This document shows positions 24,995-33,891 of a DNA stretch of 64,000 bases, in pieces. The stretch comes from Alphaproteobacteria bacterium MarineAlpha11_Bin1 (GTDB taxonomy: Bacteria; Pseudomonadota; Alphaproteobacteria; MPNO01; UBA830), in assembly GCA_002937455.1 (NCBI GenBank), contig PTJZ01000010.1, positions 1-64,000 on the forward strand, read 5' to 3'. The notes below the pieces were generated by a model. That model was not told the DNA's origin, made no database searches, and saw only the letters and a list, made by a program, of their open reading frames with translations. Positions within the stretch are counted from its first letter, which is position 1; every line of letters starts with the position of its first letter. The translations under genes were made by a program, and so were the position numbers.

Positions 24995-25722
24995 TGGCTG
25001 ACCAAGGGGCGGCTATTGTAATTGGCGCCGGAGACGCGCTGGGTGGTGCTATATCACGCCGTTTCGCTAGGGGCGGATTAGTGGCGGTCCCATGCCGTCG
25101 GAAGGTAGAGCCGTTAGATAAATTGGTAGCCCAGATCAGGGCCGCCGGTGACCATGCCACGGGTATACCGTGCGATGCGCGCGACGAAGAGGCAGTAATT
25201 GCGATGTTTGATCGCGTTGAGGAAGAAATCGGTGCGGTGGAGGTACTCGTGTTTAACATGGGTGCGCAGCATCGTTCCTCTATCCTCGATATGACTACGC
25301 GTATTTATCGACAGGTTTGGGAAAGCGCGACGTTGGCAGGTTTCGTTACAGGTCGAGAAGCGGCACGACGCATGGTAGTACAGGGGGGCGGCACAATTAT
25401 CTTTACCGGCGCTACCGCCAGTGTACGCGGTGGTGCGAATTTCGCGTCATTCGCTAGTGCAAAACATGCTCTTCGTGCGTTATCGCAGTCTATGGCGAGG
25501 GAACTCGGTCCAATGGGTGTTCACGTGGGGCATATCATCGTCGACGGAATGATTGATTCCGAGGCGGTTAGGATGAAATTTCCGGAAGAAACTGATGCGT
25601 TACCCGAAGGTGGCATGTTGGACCCGGATCATATTGCGGAGGCGTACTGGTCGATGTATGTCCAACCGAGGGATGCTTGGACGTTCGAAATGGATATTCG
25701 TCCTTCTGTTGAGCGGTGGTAG
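24994..25722 (+). CDS. SDR-fold protein lacking the catalytic tyrosine
   Basis: 242-residue short-chain-dehydrogenase-fold protein. The dinucleotide loop is present but atypical (GAGDALGGAI), the usual NNAG reads FNMG, and the YxxxK motif reads F-ASA-K, with phenylalanine in place of the catalytic tyrosine. A TGATASVRGG stretch retains the serine. The C-terminal MYVQPRDAWTFEMDIRP is typical of a group of SDRs with this tail. It overlaps the orphan beta subunit by one base, implying coupling. It may be a non-canonical reductase or a binding protein rather than a normal dehydrogenase. Confidence 0.82.
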   Translation: MADQGAAIVIGAGDALGGAISRRFARGGLVAVPCRRKVEPLDKLVAQIRAAGDHATGIPCDARDEEAVIAMFDRVEEEIGAVEVLVFNMGAQHRSSILDMTTRIYRQVWESATLAGFVTGREAARRMVVQGGGTIIFTGATASVRGGANFASFASAKHALRALSQSMARELGPMGVHVGHIIVDGMIDSEAVRMKFPEETDALPEGGMLDPDHIAEAYWSMYVQPRDAWTFEMDIRPSVERW

Positions 25723-25772
25723 TCACGTTTTACAAAGTCTTGACCAACCCAAACCATAAGTCCGAGGAAACC

Positions 25773-25805
25773 GTGACGCAGGATTACGTGCAGTCACTGT
25801 TTTTT
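25773..25805 (+). terminator. Possible terminator after the SDR
   Basis: GTGACGCA and TGC-A-GTCAC form a stem with one bulged base (25773-25797), followed by a tract of six T residues from 25800. This would separate the isochorismatase/beta/SDR unit from the VOC gene downstream. Confidence 0.5.
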
Positions 25806-25829
25806 AAGATATGATCCCATCACTATGTG

Positions 25830-26312
25830 ATGACTGAAACCTTGGGGGAGTATACTATTATCGAGACAAATGGCATCGTTCATTTCACCATCTCTGTGAC
25901 TGATCCAGAGGTCAGCGAAAAGTTCTATCGTAAGGTTCTCGGTCTAGAGACCGTCCAGGTAATTCCGCCAATCGGTATGGTATTTATGAGGTCGGGAGAA
26001 GACTTCGTGATACTAACCAAAAGTAAGACCCCCGTGGAGCCGAACCCCGGTGACGAATTCTTCGTCCACCATGCATTCAGGGTCGACGTTGACAAATATG
26101 AACAGGCGAAGCGGCACTTGGCGGAACACGGCGTTGACCTTATTTTCGAAGAGGATCGTCACGAGGGCATTTTTCATGGAAAGCAGTGTTACTTTCACGA
26201 TCCGGATCGGAATGTCATAGAAATCATTGGTTTGGAGGGGATTGGCGAGGGGTTTGCACCGGAAAATATAAAGGACGGTTTTTCACCCTTTTTGCAAGAC
26301 CGCAGTAGTTGA
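25830..26312 (+). CDS. Single-domain VOC (glyoxalase-fold) protein
   Basis: 160-residue vicinal-oxygen-chelate protein with two beta-alpha-beta-beta-beta repeats. Possible metal ligands are the His in IVHFTISV, the His pair in FFVHHAFRVDV and the Glu in NVIEIIGLE. It could be a dioxygenase, isomerase or lyase; VOC proteins cannot be assigned from sequence alone. A GTG directly before the chosen ATG is an alternative start; no strong ribosome-binding site precedes either. It lies between an SDR unit and the multi-rhodanese gene. Confidence 0.78.
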   Translation: MTETLGEYTIIETNGIVHFTISVTDPEVSEKFYRKVLGLETVQVIPPIGMVFMRSGEDFVILTKSKTPVEPNPGDEFFVHHAFRVDVDKYEQAKRHLAEHGVDLIFEEDRHEGIFHGKQCYFHDPDRNVIEIIGLEGIGEGFAPENIKDGFSPFLQDRSS

Positions 26313-26474
26313 AGGTCGCAATCTTGTATGTGTTTTAATAACTTTTGTTTTGTGTTGTCCGGATATTAGAAGAGCAAGAGAGCAATTATAGGTGCGTCTA
26401 ACTCATAATACCACTTACTTGCCTTCGCCTCCTTCAAGTGCCACCTGCCGCACCCTCTGATATAGATTGGGAAG

Positions 26475-28061
26475 ATGGAAAAATTAATTGACGCAAAGAC
26501 CCTAAAATCGTGGATTAATGACGCCGAAGAGATAGCGCTACTTGACGTTCGTGAGGCGGGTCAGTTTGGTGCAGATCACATGCTGCACTCTATCCCGTGT
26601 CCCTACAGTATTCTCGAAACGCGTGTACCGATCTTGGCACCCCGCCGTTCGGTGAGAGTTGCGCTGGTCGATGCAGATGATGGAACCGCTCAAAAAGCAG
26701 CGCGGCGATTGGCGGGAATCGGCTACAAAAATATATCGATTCTCCGTGGTGGAAACGCAGCGTGGGCGGCGGCAGGTTTTGAGGTCTTCCAGGGAGTTAA
26801 TGTCCCGTCAAAGGCATTTGGTGAGGTAGTTGAGTATGTTACAAAAACCCCCAATATTCCGGCTGAAGAGCTTAAGGAGATGATGGAGGCGGGCGAAAAT
26901 ATGGTGATCGTCGACGGTCGAACGCCGATGGAACATCATAATATGTCAATCCCGGGTGGCGTAAGCATGCCCAATGCCGAAATGATCTATCGAATTCATG
27001 ATTTAGCTCCAGACCCCGACACTACTATCGTCGTGAACTGTGCAGGACGCACCCGATCGATAATCGGCGCTCAGGCCCTGATAAACGCGGGTCTTCCAAA
27101 CCGTATCGTAGCGCTTAAGGCTGGTACTATGGGATGGGGACTGGCAGGGTTTCAACTTGATCACGGTTCTTCACTCAGTTATGCGGGAAAACCCAGTTTA
27201 GACGGTGCCCGTAAAGCGGCAGCATATGCCGACTATATTATTGAGAGGTTCCACATTTCGACGGTTAACAGAGAAACATTGTCGGAATGGAAAGGCGATG
27301 AGACCCGCACCTTGTTCCTGCTAGATATACGGGCCGAGGGAGAATATATCGACGGACACCTTCCGGGTTCGGTGAATGCCCCGGGTGGGCAATTAGTTCA
27401 GGCGACAGACCAGTGGTGCGGGGTTTGGAAGGCCCGAGTCGTTCTGATTGATACGGCTCCTTGCTCCCGTGCTGCAATTACGGCCCACTGGCTGAAACAG
27501 ATGGGCTGGGATGTTTATATCCTTGAGAGTGGACTTGACAGTTCTGAGGCTACTGAACAAGGGACTATACCTCAAATCGATAGAGGTATGATGGACCTGA
27601 ATACCCTGACACCTCTTGAGCTTTCAAATGCTATCACCTCGGGTTCAGCCTTTGTGGTCGACGTTGATAATTCGATGGATTATCGGGAGGGCCATCTACC
27701 TGGCGCGGTGTGGTGTACCCGGTCGCGGATCGAGCGCCTTAAGGTGCCGGATGGAGTAACGGTCGTGCTCTATTCCGAGCATGAAACGCGCGCCAGACTA
27801 GCGGCGATCGATCTGTCGGAGGAGGTCGGCGGACCTATTGCTATTTTGGAAGGCGGCCGCGACGCCTGGAATGCAGGGAGTTTTCCGATTGAGGCATCGC
27901 CAGAAATACCTATGGATGCGGACTGTATAGATTATCTTTTTTGGGTTTCGCGTCGCCATATGGGTAGCGATGAAGCGGCGCTTGCCTATCTAGAATGGGA
28001 AGAAAACTTGCCAGCCCAAATCGAAGCGGACGGGGATGCGAGATTCTCTGTGATGACATGA
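26475..28061 (+). CDS. Four-domain rhodanese-like protein
   Basis: 528-residue protein that appears to contain four tandem rhodanese (sulphurtransferase) domains at roughly 5-105, 125-230, 260-355 and 378-475. Only the second has a standard active-site cysteine (C189 in VVNCAGRTRS); the first loop reads ALVDADDG, the fourth VLYSEHETR, and the third has a shifted cysteine (C330, DTAPCSR). A single active site with three structural or regulatory repeats is therefore likely. It would move sulphane sulphur to cyanide, a thiol or a cofactor. GGGAAG precedes the ATG. It is followed 21 bases on by an LLM flavin oxidoreductase; a link to sulphur-containing or molybdenum-cofactor chemistry in the cluster is only inference. 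Confidence 0.85.
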   Translation: MEKLIDAKTLKSWINDAEEIALLDVREAGQFGADHMLHSIPCPYSILETRVPILAPRRSVRVALVDADDGTAQKAARRLAGIGYKNISILRGGNAAWAAAGFEVFQGVNVPSKAFGEVVEYVTKTPNIPAEELKEMMEAGENMVIVDGRTPMEHHNMSIPGGVSMPNAEMIYRIHDLAPDPDTTIVVNCAGRTRSIIGAQALINAGLPNRIVALKAGTMGWGLAGFQLDHGSSLSYAGKPSLDGARKAAAYADYIIERFHISTVNRETLSEWKGDETRTLFLLDIRAEGEYIDGHLPGSVNAPGGQLVQATDQWCGVWKARVVLIDTAPCSRAAITAHWLKQMGWDVYILESGLDSSEATEQGTIPQIDRGMMDLNTLTPLELSNAITSGSAFVVDVDNSMDYREGHLPGAVWCTRSRIERLKVPDGVTVVLYSEHETRARLAAIDLSEEVGGPIAILEGGRDAWNAGSFPIEASPEIPMDADCIDYLFWVSRRHMGSDEAALAYLEWEENLPAQIEADGDARFSVMT

Positions 28062-28082
28062 TAAGAAAAAAAGGAATGAGAA

Positions 28083-29024
28083 ATGAGTCTACAACTCGGA
28101 TATTTACTTCCGACCCGTGAACGGATCATGGTTGGCAATCATGATGTTCAGGAAATTCTCGCGCTTGGCGATCTTGCGGAGGATCTTGGGGTTGATAGTG
28201 TGTGGATAGGCGATTCCTTATTAGCAAAGCCGCGGCACGATCCCCTGACTTTGATTGGTGCTATTGCTGGCCGTACAAACCGAGTGAAGATAGGCACTGC
28301 TGTTTTACTTCCGATGCTGCGCAACCCAGTTCTTTTGGCCCACCAAGTAGCAACGTTAGATCAAATTTCGGAAGGACGTATTATACTTGGTATCGGAACT
28401 GCTCGCGACGTTCCTGCTATTCGTAACGAATTCGACGCCGCCGGCGTACCTTTCGATAAACGCATTGGTCGTATGCTTGAACAGATGCGCCTGTGCCGGT
28501 CCCTCTGGGACGGTCAACCGGTTGAATGGGATGGTCTGTGGACTTTTAAAAAGAGTGAGCTAGCACCCCGGCCCTTTACCGTAGGAGGTCCAGCCATCTG
28601 GTCCGGCGGTGGTGTTGAGGCAGCGCTAAAAAGATCGGGACGTTATTTCAATGGGTGGTTTCCATCCGGCGCCGGCAACGGTAAGGATTGGTCGGAAGGA
28701 TGGCAAGGCGTACAGCGATTCGCCAAAGAAGCGGACCGAGATCCGGCGGATATTATTGGGGCCGCATACGTGACCCTCGCGGTCAATGAAAAACATTCTA
28801 CGGCGGATGCGGAGCTAAATGCGTATCTGGAGGGCTATTACCTTCGCCCGGCGGACGAAATCCGGAAACAACAGTACTGTTTTGCCGGCACTCTTGCGGG
28901 CGCTGTCGAATGGTTAGGTGAATTTGTCGCCGCAGGCGCATCGCACATGTGTATCCGTTTCACCGGTAGCAACGACGCGGCGCAAATGGAACAACTGATT
29001 AGAATTCGTGAGGAATTGGCATAA
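28083..29024 (+). CDS. LLM-class flavin-dependent oxidoreductase
   Basis: 313-residue luciferase-like (bacterial luciferase / F420-dependent reductase) TIM-barrel protein. The opening QLGYLLPTRERI, the SVWIGDSLLAKPRHDPLTLIG segment, RVKIGTAVLLPMLRNPVLLAHQ (in part) and SEGRIILGIGTA are standard for the class. It would use FMN or F420 to oxidise or reduce a carbon substrate. It is co-directional with the rhodanese gene and converges on the MTHFR-like gene. Exact chemistry is not determinable. Confidence 0.9.
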   Translation: MSLQLGYLLPTRERIMVGNHDVQEILALGDLAEDLGVDSVWIGDSLLAKPRHDPLTLIGAIAGRTNRVKIGTAVLLPMLRNPVLLAHQVATLDQISEGRIILGIGTARDVPAIRNEFDAAGVPFDKRIGRMLEQMRLCRSLWDGQPVEWDGLWTFKKSELAPRPFTVGGPAIWSGGGVEAALKRSGRYFNGWFPSGAGNGKDWSEGWQGVQRFAKEADRDPADIIGAAYVTLAVNEKHSTADAELNAYLEGYYLRPADEIRKQQYCFAGTLAGAVEWLGEFVAAGASHMCIRFTGSNDAAQMEQLIRIREELA

Positions 29025-29156
29025 GGGCTAATTGCTCTAAAGAGCCTCTATATCTGGTTAGCGAAACACCCGTTAAAAATTTATCTCCAAGCGGTTTGGC
29101 TCCTTGATACGCTTGGCCAATCGGTTTGAGGGGTTTGCCCATATAACGTTCACCGA

Positions 29157-30056
29157 TTAATGGCGCACACCGGACTTTTCTATGGCTATTGGTATGGCAT
29201 CAACCCCAAGTGGCGCCATGAGGTGAACACCAGAGATTCCCTCGATCGTTGAATAGTTGGCAATAAGCTCGGCACAGATATCTATGCCTTCCGCCTTTTG
29301 GTTTTCAGCACCCTCAAGCCGATCAATTAGTTCGTCCGGAATGGTCGTCCCCCATAGATTCTCCCGCATCCATCGTGCAGATTTGGCTGAGGCAAGGGGA
29401 CCGATCCCGATCAATACCCCGGCTTTTTCTGATATTCCTTGCTCAATTAGCCCCACGGCGTATTCCCGCACAATTTCCGGATCGAAGCAGAACTGCGTTT
29501 GTAGAAAACCGGCGCCGGCGTTAATTTTGGCAATAAGCGCTTCAGGATTCCAGCGATCGTCTGCTGGATTCATAGGCGTGTCTGCGCCGCCGATAAAAAG
29601 CTTCGGAGGCACTTTTATCTCCCGCCCTGAAGGGAGAGTCGCATCGCTCCGCATCTGATGTGCACATTCCATAAGTTCGCGGCTTTTGTAGTCGAAGACA
29701 GGTTTGGCGTCGGGCTGATCGCCAGCCGATGGGTCATCTCCCCCGAGGATCAATAAATTTTCAACACCAAGCGCTGCTGCACCAAGCATGTCGGATTGTA
29801 ACGCTATTCGATTTCGGTCCCGGCAGGTCAGCTGCAACACCGGTTCTATCCCAGACTGTAATAGTAGGTATGCCGCAGCGACGCTCGACATATGTGCTCG
29901 GGCACTCGCGCCATCGGTCACGTTGACGGCATCGACTTTGCCTTTCAGAACATCGCTTTTTGCTAGAAGGTCTATCGGATTTGCCGAAAGTGGTGGGGTT
30001 ATCTCTGCCGTAATTGCAAAATGACCGGCTGCGATGGTATCAGAAAGTGCGCTCAT
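29157..30056 (-). CDS. Methylenetetrahydrofolate reductase-family protein
   Basis: 299-residue TIM-barrel protein of the MetF family, which reduces 5,10-methylene-THF with FAD. Marks are FAITAEITPP near the start, AVNVTDGASARAHMSS, VLQLTCRDRNR, NLLILGGDDP and GAGFLQTQFCFDPEIV. I start at the ATG at 30056, nine bases after GGAG; an ATG at 30065 abuts that site and is less likely. It is the only minus-strand gene between 19 and 33 kb. In clusters that demethylate methoxy-aromatics such proteins recycle C1 units; that fits the VanA-type oxygenase at 35277, but no tetrahydrofolate-dependent demethylase is present in the window. Confidence 0.85.
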   Translation of the reverse strand: MSALSDTIAAGHFAITAEITPPLSANPIDLLAKSDVLKGKVDAVNVTDGASARAHMSSVAAAYLLLQSGIEPVLQLTCRDRNRIALQSDMLGAAALGVENLLILGGDDPSAGDQPDAKPVFDYKSRELMECAHQMRSDATLPSGREIKVPPKLFIGGADTPMNPADDRWNPEALIAKINAGAGFLQTQFCFDPEIVREYAVGLIEQGISEKAGVLIGIGPLASAKSARWMRENLWGTTIPDELIDRLEGAENQKAEGIDICAELIANYSTIEGISGVHLMAPLGVDAIPIAIEKSGVRH

Positions 30057-30435
30057 CAGTAGCATCTCCGTGAAATAACGAAGGACTTATCGTTAAACAA
30101 AAGTCCAATGCATTCCTGTGTCACTTCGCCCGCGACTGGCGGTTAGATTTGGTCCCTTCGAGTAGTTCCTACTCAATTAAAGAAACATATACGTGTACGT
30201 TTTACTCAGCCCAAGCCACTTTTTTATACAAACACTATTGGGATATGTCACATTCTTGATTTTCAACTTTTTAAGGTCTCTTTTTATGTTGCAGCATTGG
30301 TTGACCATCTCCTTTAACTGAAAAATACATACCTTCTAATTCGGCATATATGATTAGAAAATAATAACGGGATATCGCGAAGATACCACGTTAATGAGTT
30401 TCTGAAATTTATACTTCGAACAGCAGATAGAATAT
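30057..30435. other. AT-rich spacer between divergent genes
   Basis: No gene, terminator or RNA was recognised in this stretch. It is rich in A and T, has several short T runs, and should contain the divergent promoters of the MTHFR-like gene and the CoA ligase at 30508. Confidence 0.6.
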
Positions 30436-30453
30436 CAACCACAACTGTGGTTG
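30436..30453. promoter_or_regulatory. Palindromic candidate operator before the CoA ligase
   Basis: CAACCACAACTGTGGTTG has perfect eight-base arms around AC, 55 bases upstream of the ligase start codon. The position suits a repressor site overlapping or just downstream of a promoter. No regulator gene is adjacent, so the binding protein is unknown. Confidence 0.5.
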
Positions 30454-30507
30454 CCGATGAAACCGTGGCTTGGTTATGATGAAGTTAAATAGGGGGAAAT
30501 CGCCAAT

Positions 30508-32043
30508 ATGGGTGTTCAGACTGTATGGGATCACGTTCGGCTCGCTGCGGATAGGACGCCCGACCGTATTGCGGTCGTCGACGATAAAAGTGACAGTACA
30601 TTTACATTTGCGAGCTTAATACAGGAGGTGGAATCGGCTGCTGCTGGTCTTGCGGAAATTGGCGTCGAACCTGGGCAGTACGTTGCGACTATCCTGCCTA
30701 ATGTCCTCCAACACGTGATCTCTATACTTGCTCTGCATCGCCTCGGGGCGGTTGTTTGCATGATTAATCCGCGGTTGAAACCCAATGAGGCCAAACAACT
30801 CATCGTAGATGCAAAAATGTCAGGGGTCATTTGTTCGCCCAATGACGAAATCGTGAAGGCAGCCGTTAGGTCGCTGCCGCACGGCGCGCCGATCTTGGTG
30901 GTGGGTGATGCAGAAGGAAGTTCTTCGGCGTTCGAAATGTGCCGCGCTGATCCTAGTCTATTGCCCGATTGGAAGCATCCTGATCCGGAGACCGTGGCGT
31001 TCATTTTATATACTTCTGGCACTACCGGCTTGCCAAAAGGTGTGATGATTCCACACCGGGCGACGGATAGCCGTGTATTGTTTGCCCCCGTCCAGTGCGG
31101 CCTGCGTCATGGGATACATAATAAAGCTCTTGGCCTGATGCCACTTTTTCACGCTGTGGGGTTCTACTCCTCACTCGTCACGACGCTGTCACTCAACGGC
31201 ACGTATTATGTTCATTCCGCGTTTGACCCCCCCGCCGCGGTAGAAGCGATCAAAACCCAAGGCATCACATACGTATTTGGTGCGCCGGCACATTTTTATG
31301 GAATGTTGGGTGTTCCTGGTTTTGTCTCAGAAGACATGTCTTCTGTGGAGACGTTGGCATATGCTGGTGCAGTAATGCCGGCGCCACTTTTAAAAAGGGT
31401 GAAATCCGCCTTCCCTAATGCCGAGATTACTAACATATATGGAACGACCGAGGTTATGAATGCACTTTATATGCCAAATCCGGTCGGTAGACCGCTTCAG
31501 TTCCGTCCTGGCTTTTATTCTAACGTCCGCGTCGTACGAATTGGTGGAGTCATCGATGACGTTTGTGGTACAGGCGAAGAGGGAGAGCTAATAGTTGATG
31601 CTTCCGCCGACGCGACATTTCTCGGGTATCTTAACCGGCCAGAGGCTACTGCGGAAAAACTGACCCGGGGCTGGTACTGGACAGGAGATATAGTATTTCG
31701 ACGTCAGGATGGAGATCTTGAACTTTGTGGACGGGTCGACGATATGATTGTATCCGGTGGCGAAAATATTCACCCGGAAGAGGTCGAAACCGTGTTGATG
31801 CAGCATGAAGCCGTTCGTGAAGTAGCTGTGATCGGTGTGCCTGACGATCAGTGGTCGGAAAGGGTGGTCGCATGCGTGGTGGGTCAAGGTGTTGATCACG
31901 AGGCCTTAGATGCCTGGTGCCGAGACTCTGTCCTCGCTAACTATAAACGTCCGAGGGAATATGCATTTCTTGATTCGATACCACGTAACGCGGCCAACAA
32001 AGTGTTACGGCGTGAGCTGAAGGAAGTTTTGAGAACCCGCTGA
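30508..32043 (+). CDS. Acyl/aryl-CoA ligase (AMP-forming)
   Basis: 511-residue adenylate-forming enzyme of the 4-coumarate/long-chain acyl-CoA ligase group. TSGTTGLPKG starts at 169, IYGTTEVMNA is the A5-type motif, GWYWTGDIVFR and GRVDDMIVSGGENIHPEEVE (core motifs) follow, and the C-terminal NAANKVLRRELKE holds the catalytic lysine. GGGG lies upstream of the ATG. It would activate an aromatic or aliphatic carboxylate. It differs from the feruloyl-CoA-synthase-type enzyme at 19827 and is followed, after a 550-base spacer, by an MFS carrier. Confidence 0.9.
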   Translation: MGVQTVWDHVRLAADRTPDRIAVVDDKSDSTFTFASLIQEVESAAAGLAEIGVEPGQYVATILPNVLQHVISILALHRLGAVVCMINPRLKPNEAKQLIVDAKMSGVICSPNDEIVKAAVRSLPHGAPILVVGDAEGSSSAFEMCRADPSLLPDWKHPDPETVAFILYTSGTTGLPKGVMIPHRATDSRVLFAPVQCGLRHGIHNKALGLMPLFHAVGFYSSLVTTLSLNGTYYVHSAFDPPAAVEAIKTQGITYVFGAPAHFYGMLGVPGFVSEDMSSVETLAYAGAVMPAPLLKRVKSAFPNAEITNIYGTTEVMNALYMPNPVGRPLQFRPGFYSNVRVVRIGGVIDDVCGTGEEGELIVDASADATFLGYLNRPEATAEKLTRGWYWTGDIVFRRQDGDLELCGRVDDMIVSGGENIHPEEVETVLMQHEAVREVAVIGVPDDQWSERVVACVVGQGVDHEALDAWCRDSVLANYKRPREYAFLDSIPRNAANKVLRRELKEVLRTR

Positions 32044-32593
32044 CCTCGATCCGCGTGCCGCCGTCGACGCTATTTTTTCCTTCATTATCTCATCCGGACT
32101 TTGACTGTAATAGCTATAGCCGGAAGCAAAAAACGAGTGTCCACGAACCCTGTAAGGAGAGGAAAATTATTTACGCTACAAACTACGTTTGAGTCCGGTC
32201 TTCATTGTCCGATGGGGTGATGTTAATGGCTTAGTGTTGGAATCTATGCCCGACCCTGATAATTACCTCGGTAATGATATCCAAGGTCTTATTGAGGCTT
32301 GCGTATTTTTAATCCGGGTTACGAAGAAACGCGTGAGAGTGATGTTCCGCTTTCCAAACACATTTTTAGTCTCGCAATAAGCTTAGATGTGCCATATCGA
32401 CTTTGAACGAGGGCACACTGTCGATGCTCACTTAAATGTGGCTGACGATCCATAGTTGATTGAGGTATTATATGCCCGTAATTAGAACACGTTTAACCAG
32501 AACACGTTCAGATTTTCCAAGAATGTGAGAGACTAATTCGCCATCAACAGCTTGCAGAGTTAGTTTCCAGATTTCTCGGCTTGGATTTCTGAC
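32044..32593. other. 550-base spacer, possibly a decayed gene
   Basis: No intact gene is supported. A 63-codon ORF at 32189-32380 has no ribosome-binding site and its product is not recognised. Protein-like stretches occur in different frames (for example LESMPDPDNYLGNDIQGLIE near 32240 and RGHTVDAHLNVADDP near 32410), each broken by stops, which could be a frame-shifted relic or chance. The last 110 bases hold a tandem direct repeat. Confidence 0.35.
32484..32508. repeat. Tandem direct repeat upstream of the MFS gene
   Basis: AGAACACGTT occurs twice, at 32484-32493 and 32499-32508, spaced 15 bases start to start, about 86 bases before the MFS start codon. Tandem half-sites of this kind can serve as operators; the exact ten-base match is notable but no binder is known. 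Confidence 0.45.
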
Positions 32594-33853
32594 GTGGCAA
32601 ACGAGGCCACTCCCATAGGTTCTAGCAAAAGCACTATCGACGGTCGTTACGCTTGGTTCCGTCTCGGTGTATCAGTCGCTATCGGCACGCTAGGAAGCAT
32701 CGGATTCTGGGGCGTTGTCGTCATCCTGCCGGCGGTACAGTCAGAATTCGGCGTCGACCGAGGCGATGCATCCCTTCCCTATACGCTTACCATGATCGGC
32801 TTTGCTGCAGGTAATGTTCTGTTTGGTAGGTATGTAGATCGTCTGGGGATCGTAGCGCCGTTGATAGCCGCTTCGATCGCCATGGCCGCGGGATTTGCGG
32901 CTGCGGCTGCTGCAACCCAAATTTGGGTTTTTGCGATTATTCAGGGCGTTTTTATTGGTATCGGTACGGCCGCAAGCTTCGGCCCTTTGATAGCTGACAT
33001 TTCTCATTGGTTCAATCGGCGACGTGGGGTTGCGGTCGCGCTGTGCGCGTGTGGAAACTATATCGGGGGCACGATTTGGCCTCTGGTAGTTCAGTCGTTG
33101 ATGGATGGGAACGGGTGGCGATTCACATATATTATTATCGCAGTTGTTGTCTTGTCTACTATGATCCCGCTTGCTTTGATACTCCGCCGCCGGCCGCCAC
33201 TAAATGAAGAACGGGCTGCCGTTTCGGTTGGATCTTCAATCACTGACCGAAAGACCATTGATCTGTCGCATCGCTCTCTGATGATACTTTTGTCTATCGC
33301 GGGGATCGCTTGCTGCGTCGCCATGTCGATGCCGCAGGTTCATATCGTGGCTTATTGCACAGACCTCGGGTTTGGTTCTGCACGCGGGGCAGAGATGCTT
33401 TCCTTAATGTTGGCAGGAGGCGCGATAACGCGTGTGGTATCGGGATTTATTGCTGATTATATCGGCGGCGTACGCACTTTGCTGATTGGCTCTATTTTAC
33501 AGGGGTTAGCGCTGTTTTTCTATTTGCCCTTCGACGGGCTGATGTCGCTCTACATAATTTCTCTTATGTTTGGACTTTCGCAGGGCGGCATCGTACCAAG
33601 TTATGCAATCATTGTCCGGGAATACATGCCCGCAAAAATAGCTGCTGAACGCGTTGGTTTTCTTATCATGATGACCATTGTTGGGATGGCGTTTGGTGGA
33701 TGGGTGTCTGGATGGATTTTCGACGCGTCGGGCTCTTACCAAGCGGCATTTATCCACGGAATAGCTTGGAACGCTTTACATGTCGGAATAATGGTGATGA
33801 TGTTGATTCGTTTAAGGAAATCGCCGCATTACAACAAGGCAACTCAAATTTGA
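32594..33853 (+). CDS. MFS transporter (OFA / monocarboxylate type)
   Basis: 419-residue inner-membrane carrier with about 12 hydrophobic helices. GRYVDRLG after helix 2 is the MFS signature loop, and HWFNRRRGVAVALCACG and SFGLSQGGIVPSYAIIVREY-type segments place it in the oxalate:formate / monocarboxylate branch. The start is a GTG. It would import or export a carboxylate related to the neighbouring ligase and oxygenases. It converges with hpnD 38 bases downstream. Confidence 0.87.
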   Translation: MANEATPIGSSKSTIDGRYAWFRLGVSVAIGTLGSIGFWGVVVILPAVQSEFGVDRGDASLPYTLTMIGFAAGNVLFGRYVDRLGIVAPLIAASIAMAAGFAAAAAATQIWVFAIIQGVFIGIGTAASFGPLIADISHWFNRRRGVAVALCACGNYIGGTIWPLVVQSLMDGNGWRFTYIIIAVVVLSTMIPLALILRRRPPLNEERAAVSVGSSITDRKTIDLSHRSLMILLSIAGIACCVAMSMPQVHIVAYCTDLGFGSARGAEMLSLMLAGGAITRVVSGFIADYIGGVRTLLIGSILQGLALFFYLPFDGLMSLYIISLMFGLSQGGIVPSYAIIVREYMPAKIAAERVGFLIMMTIVGMAFGGWVSGWIFDASGSYQAAFIHGIAWNALHVGIMVMMLIRLRKSPHYNKATQI

Positions 33854-33891
33854 CTACTTCGGTTTCGTGCTGCGGGTTTTTTTAATATCCG

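Noticed and set aside
29087..29116. CCAAGCG/CGCTTGG repeat between convergent LLM and MTHFR genes
   Set aside because: Long loop and no T tract on either side; not a convincing terminator.
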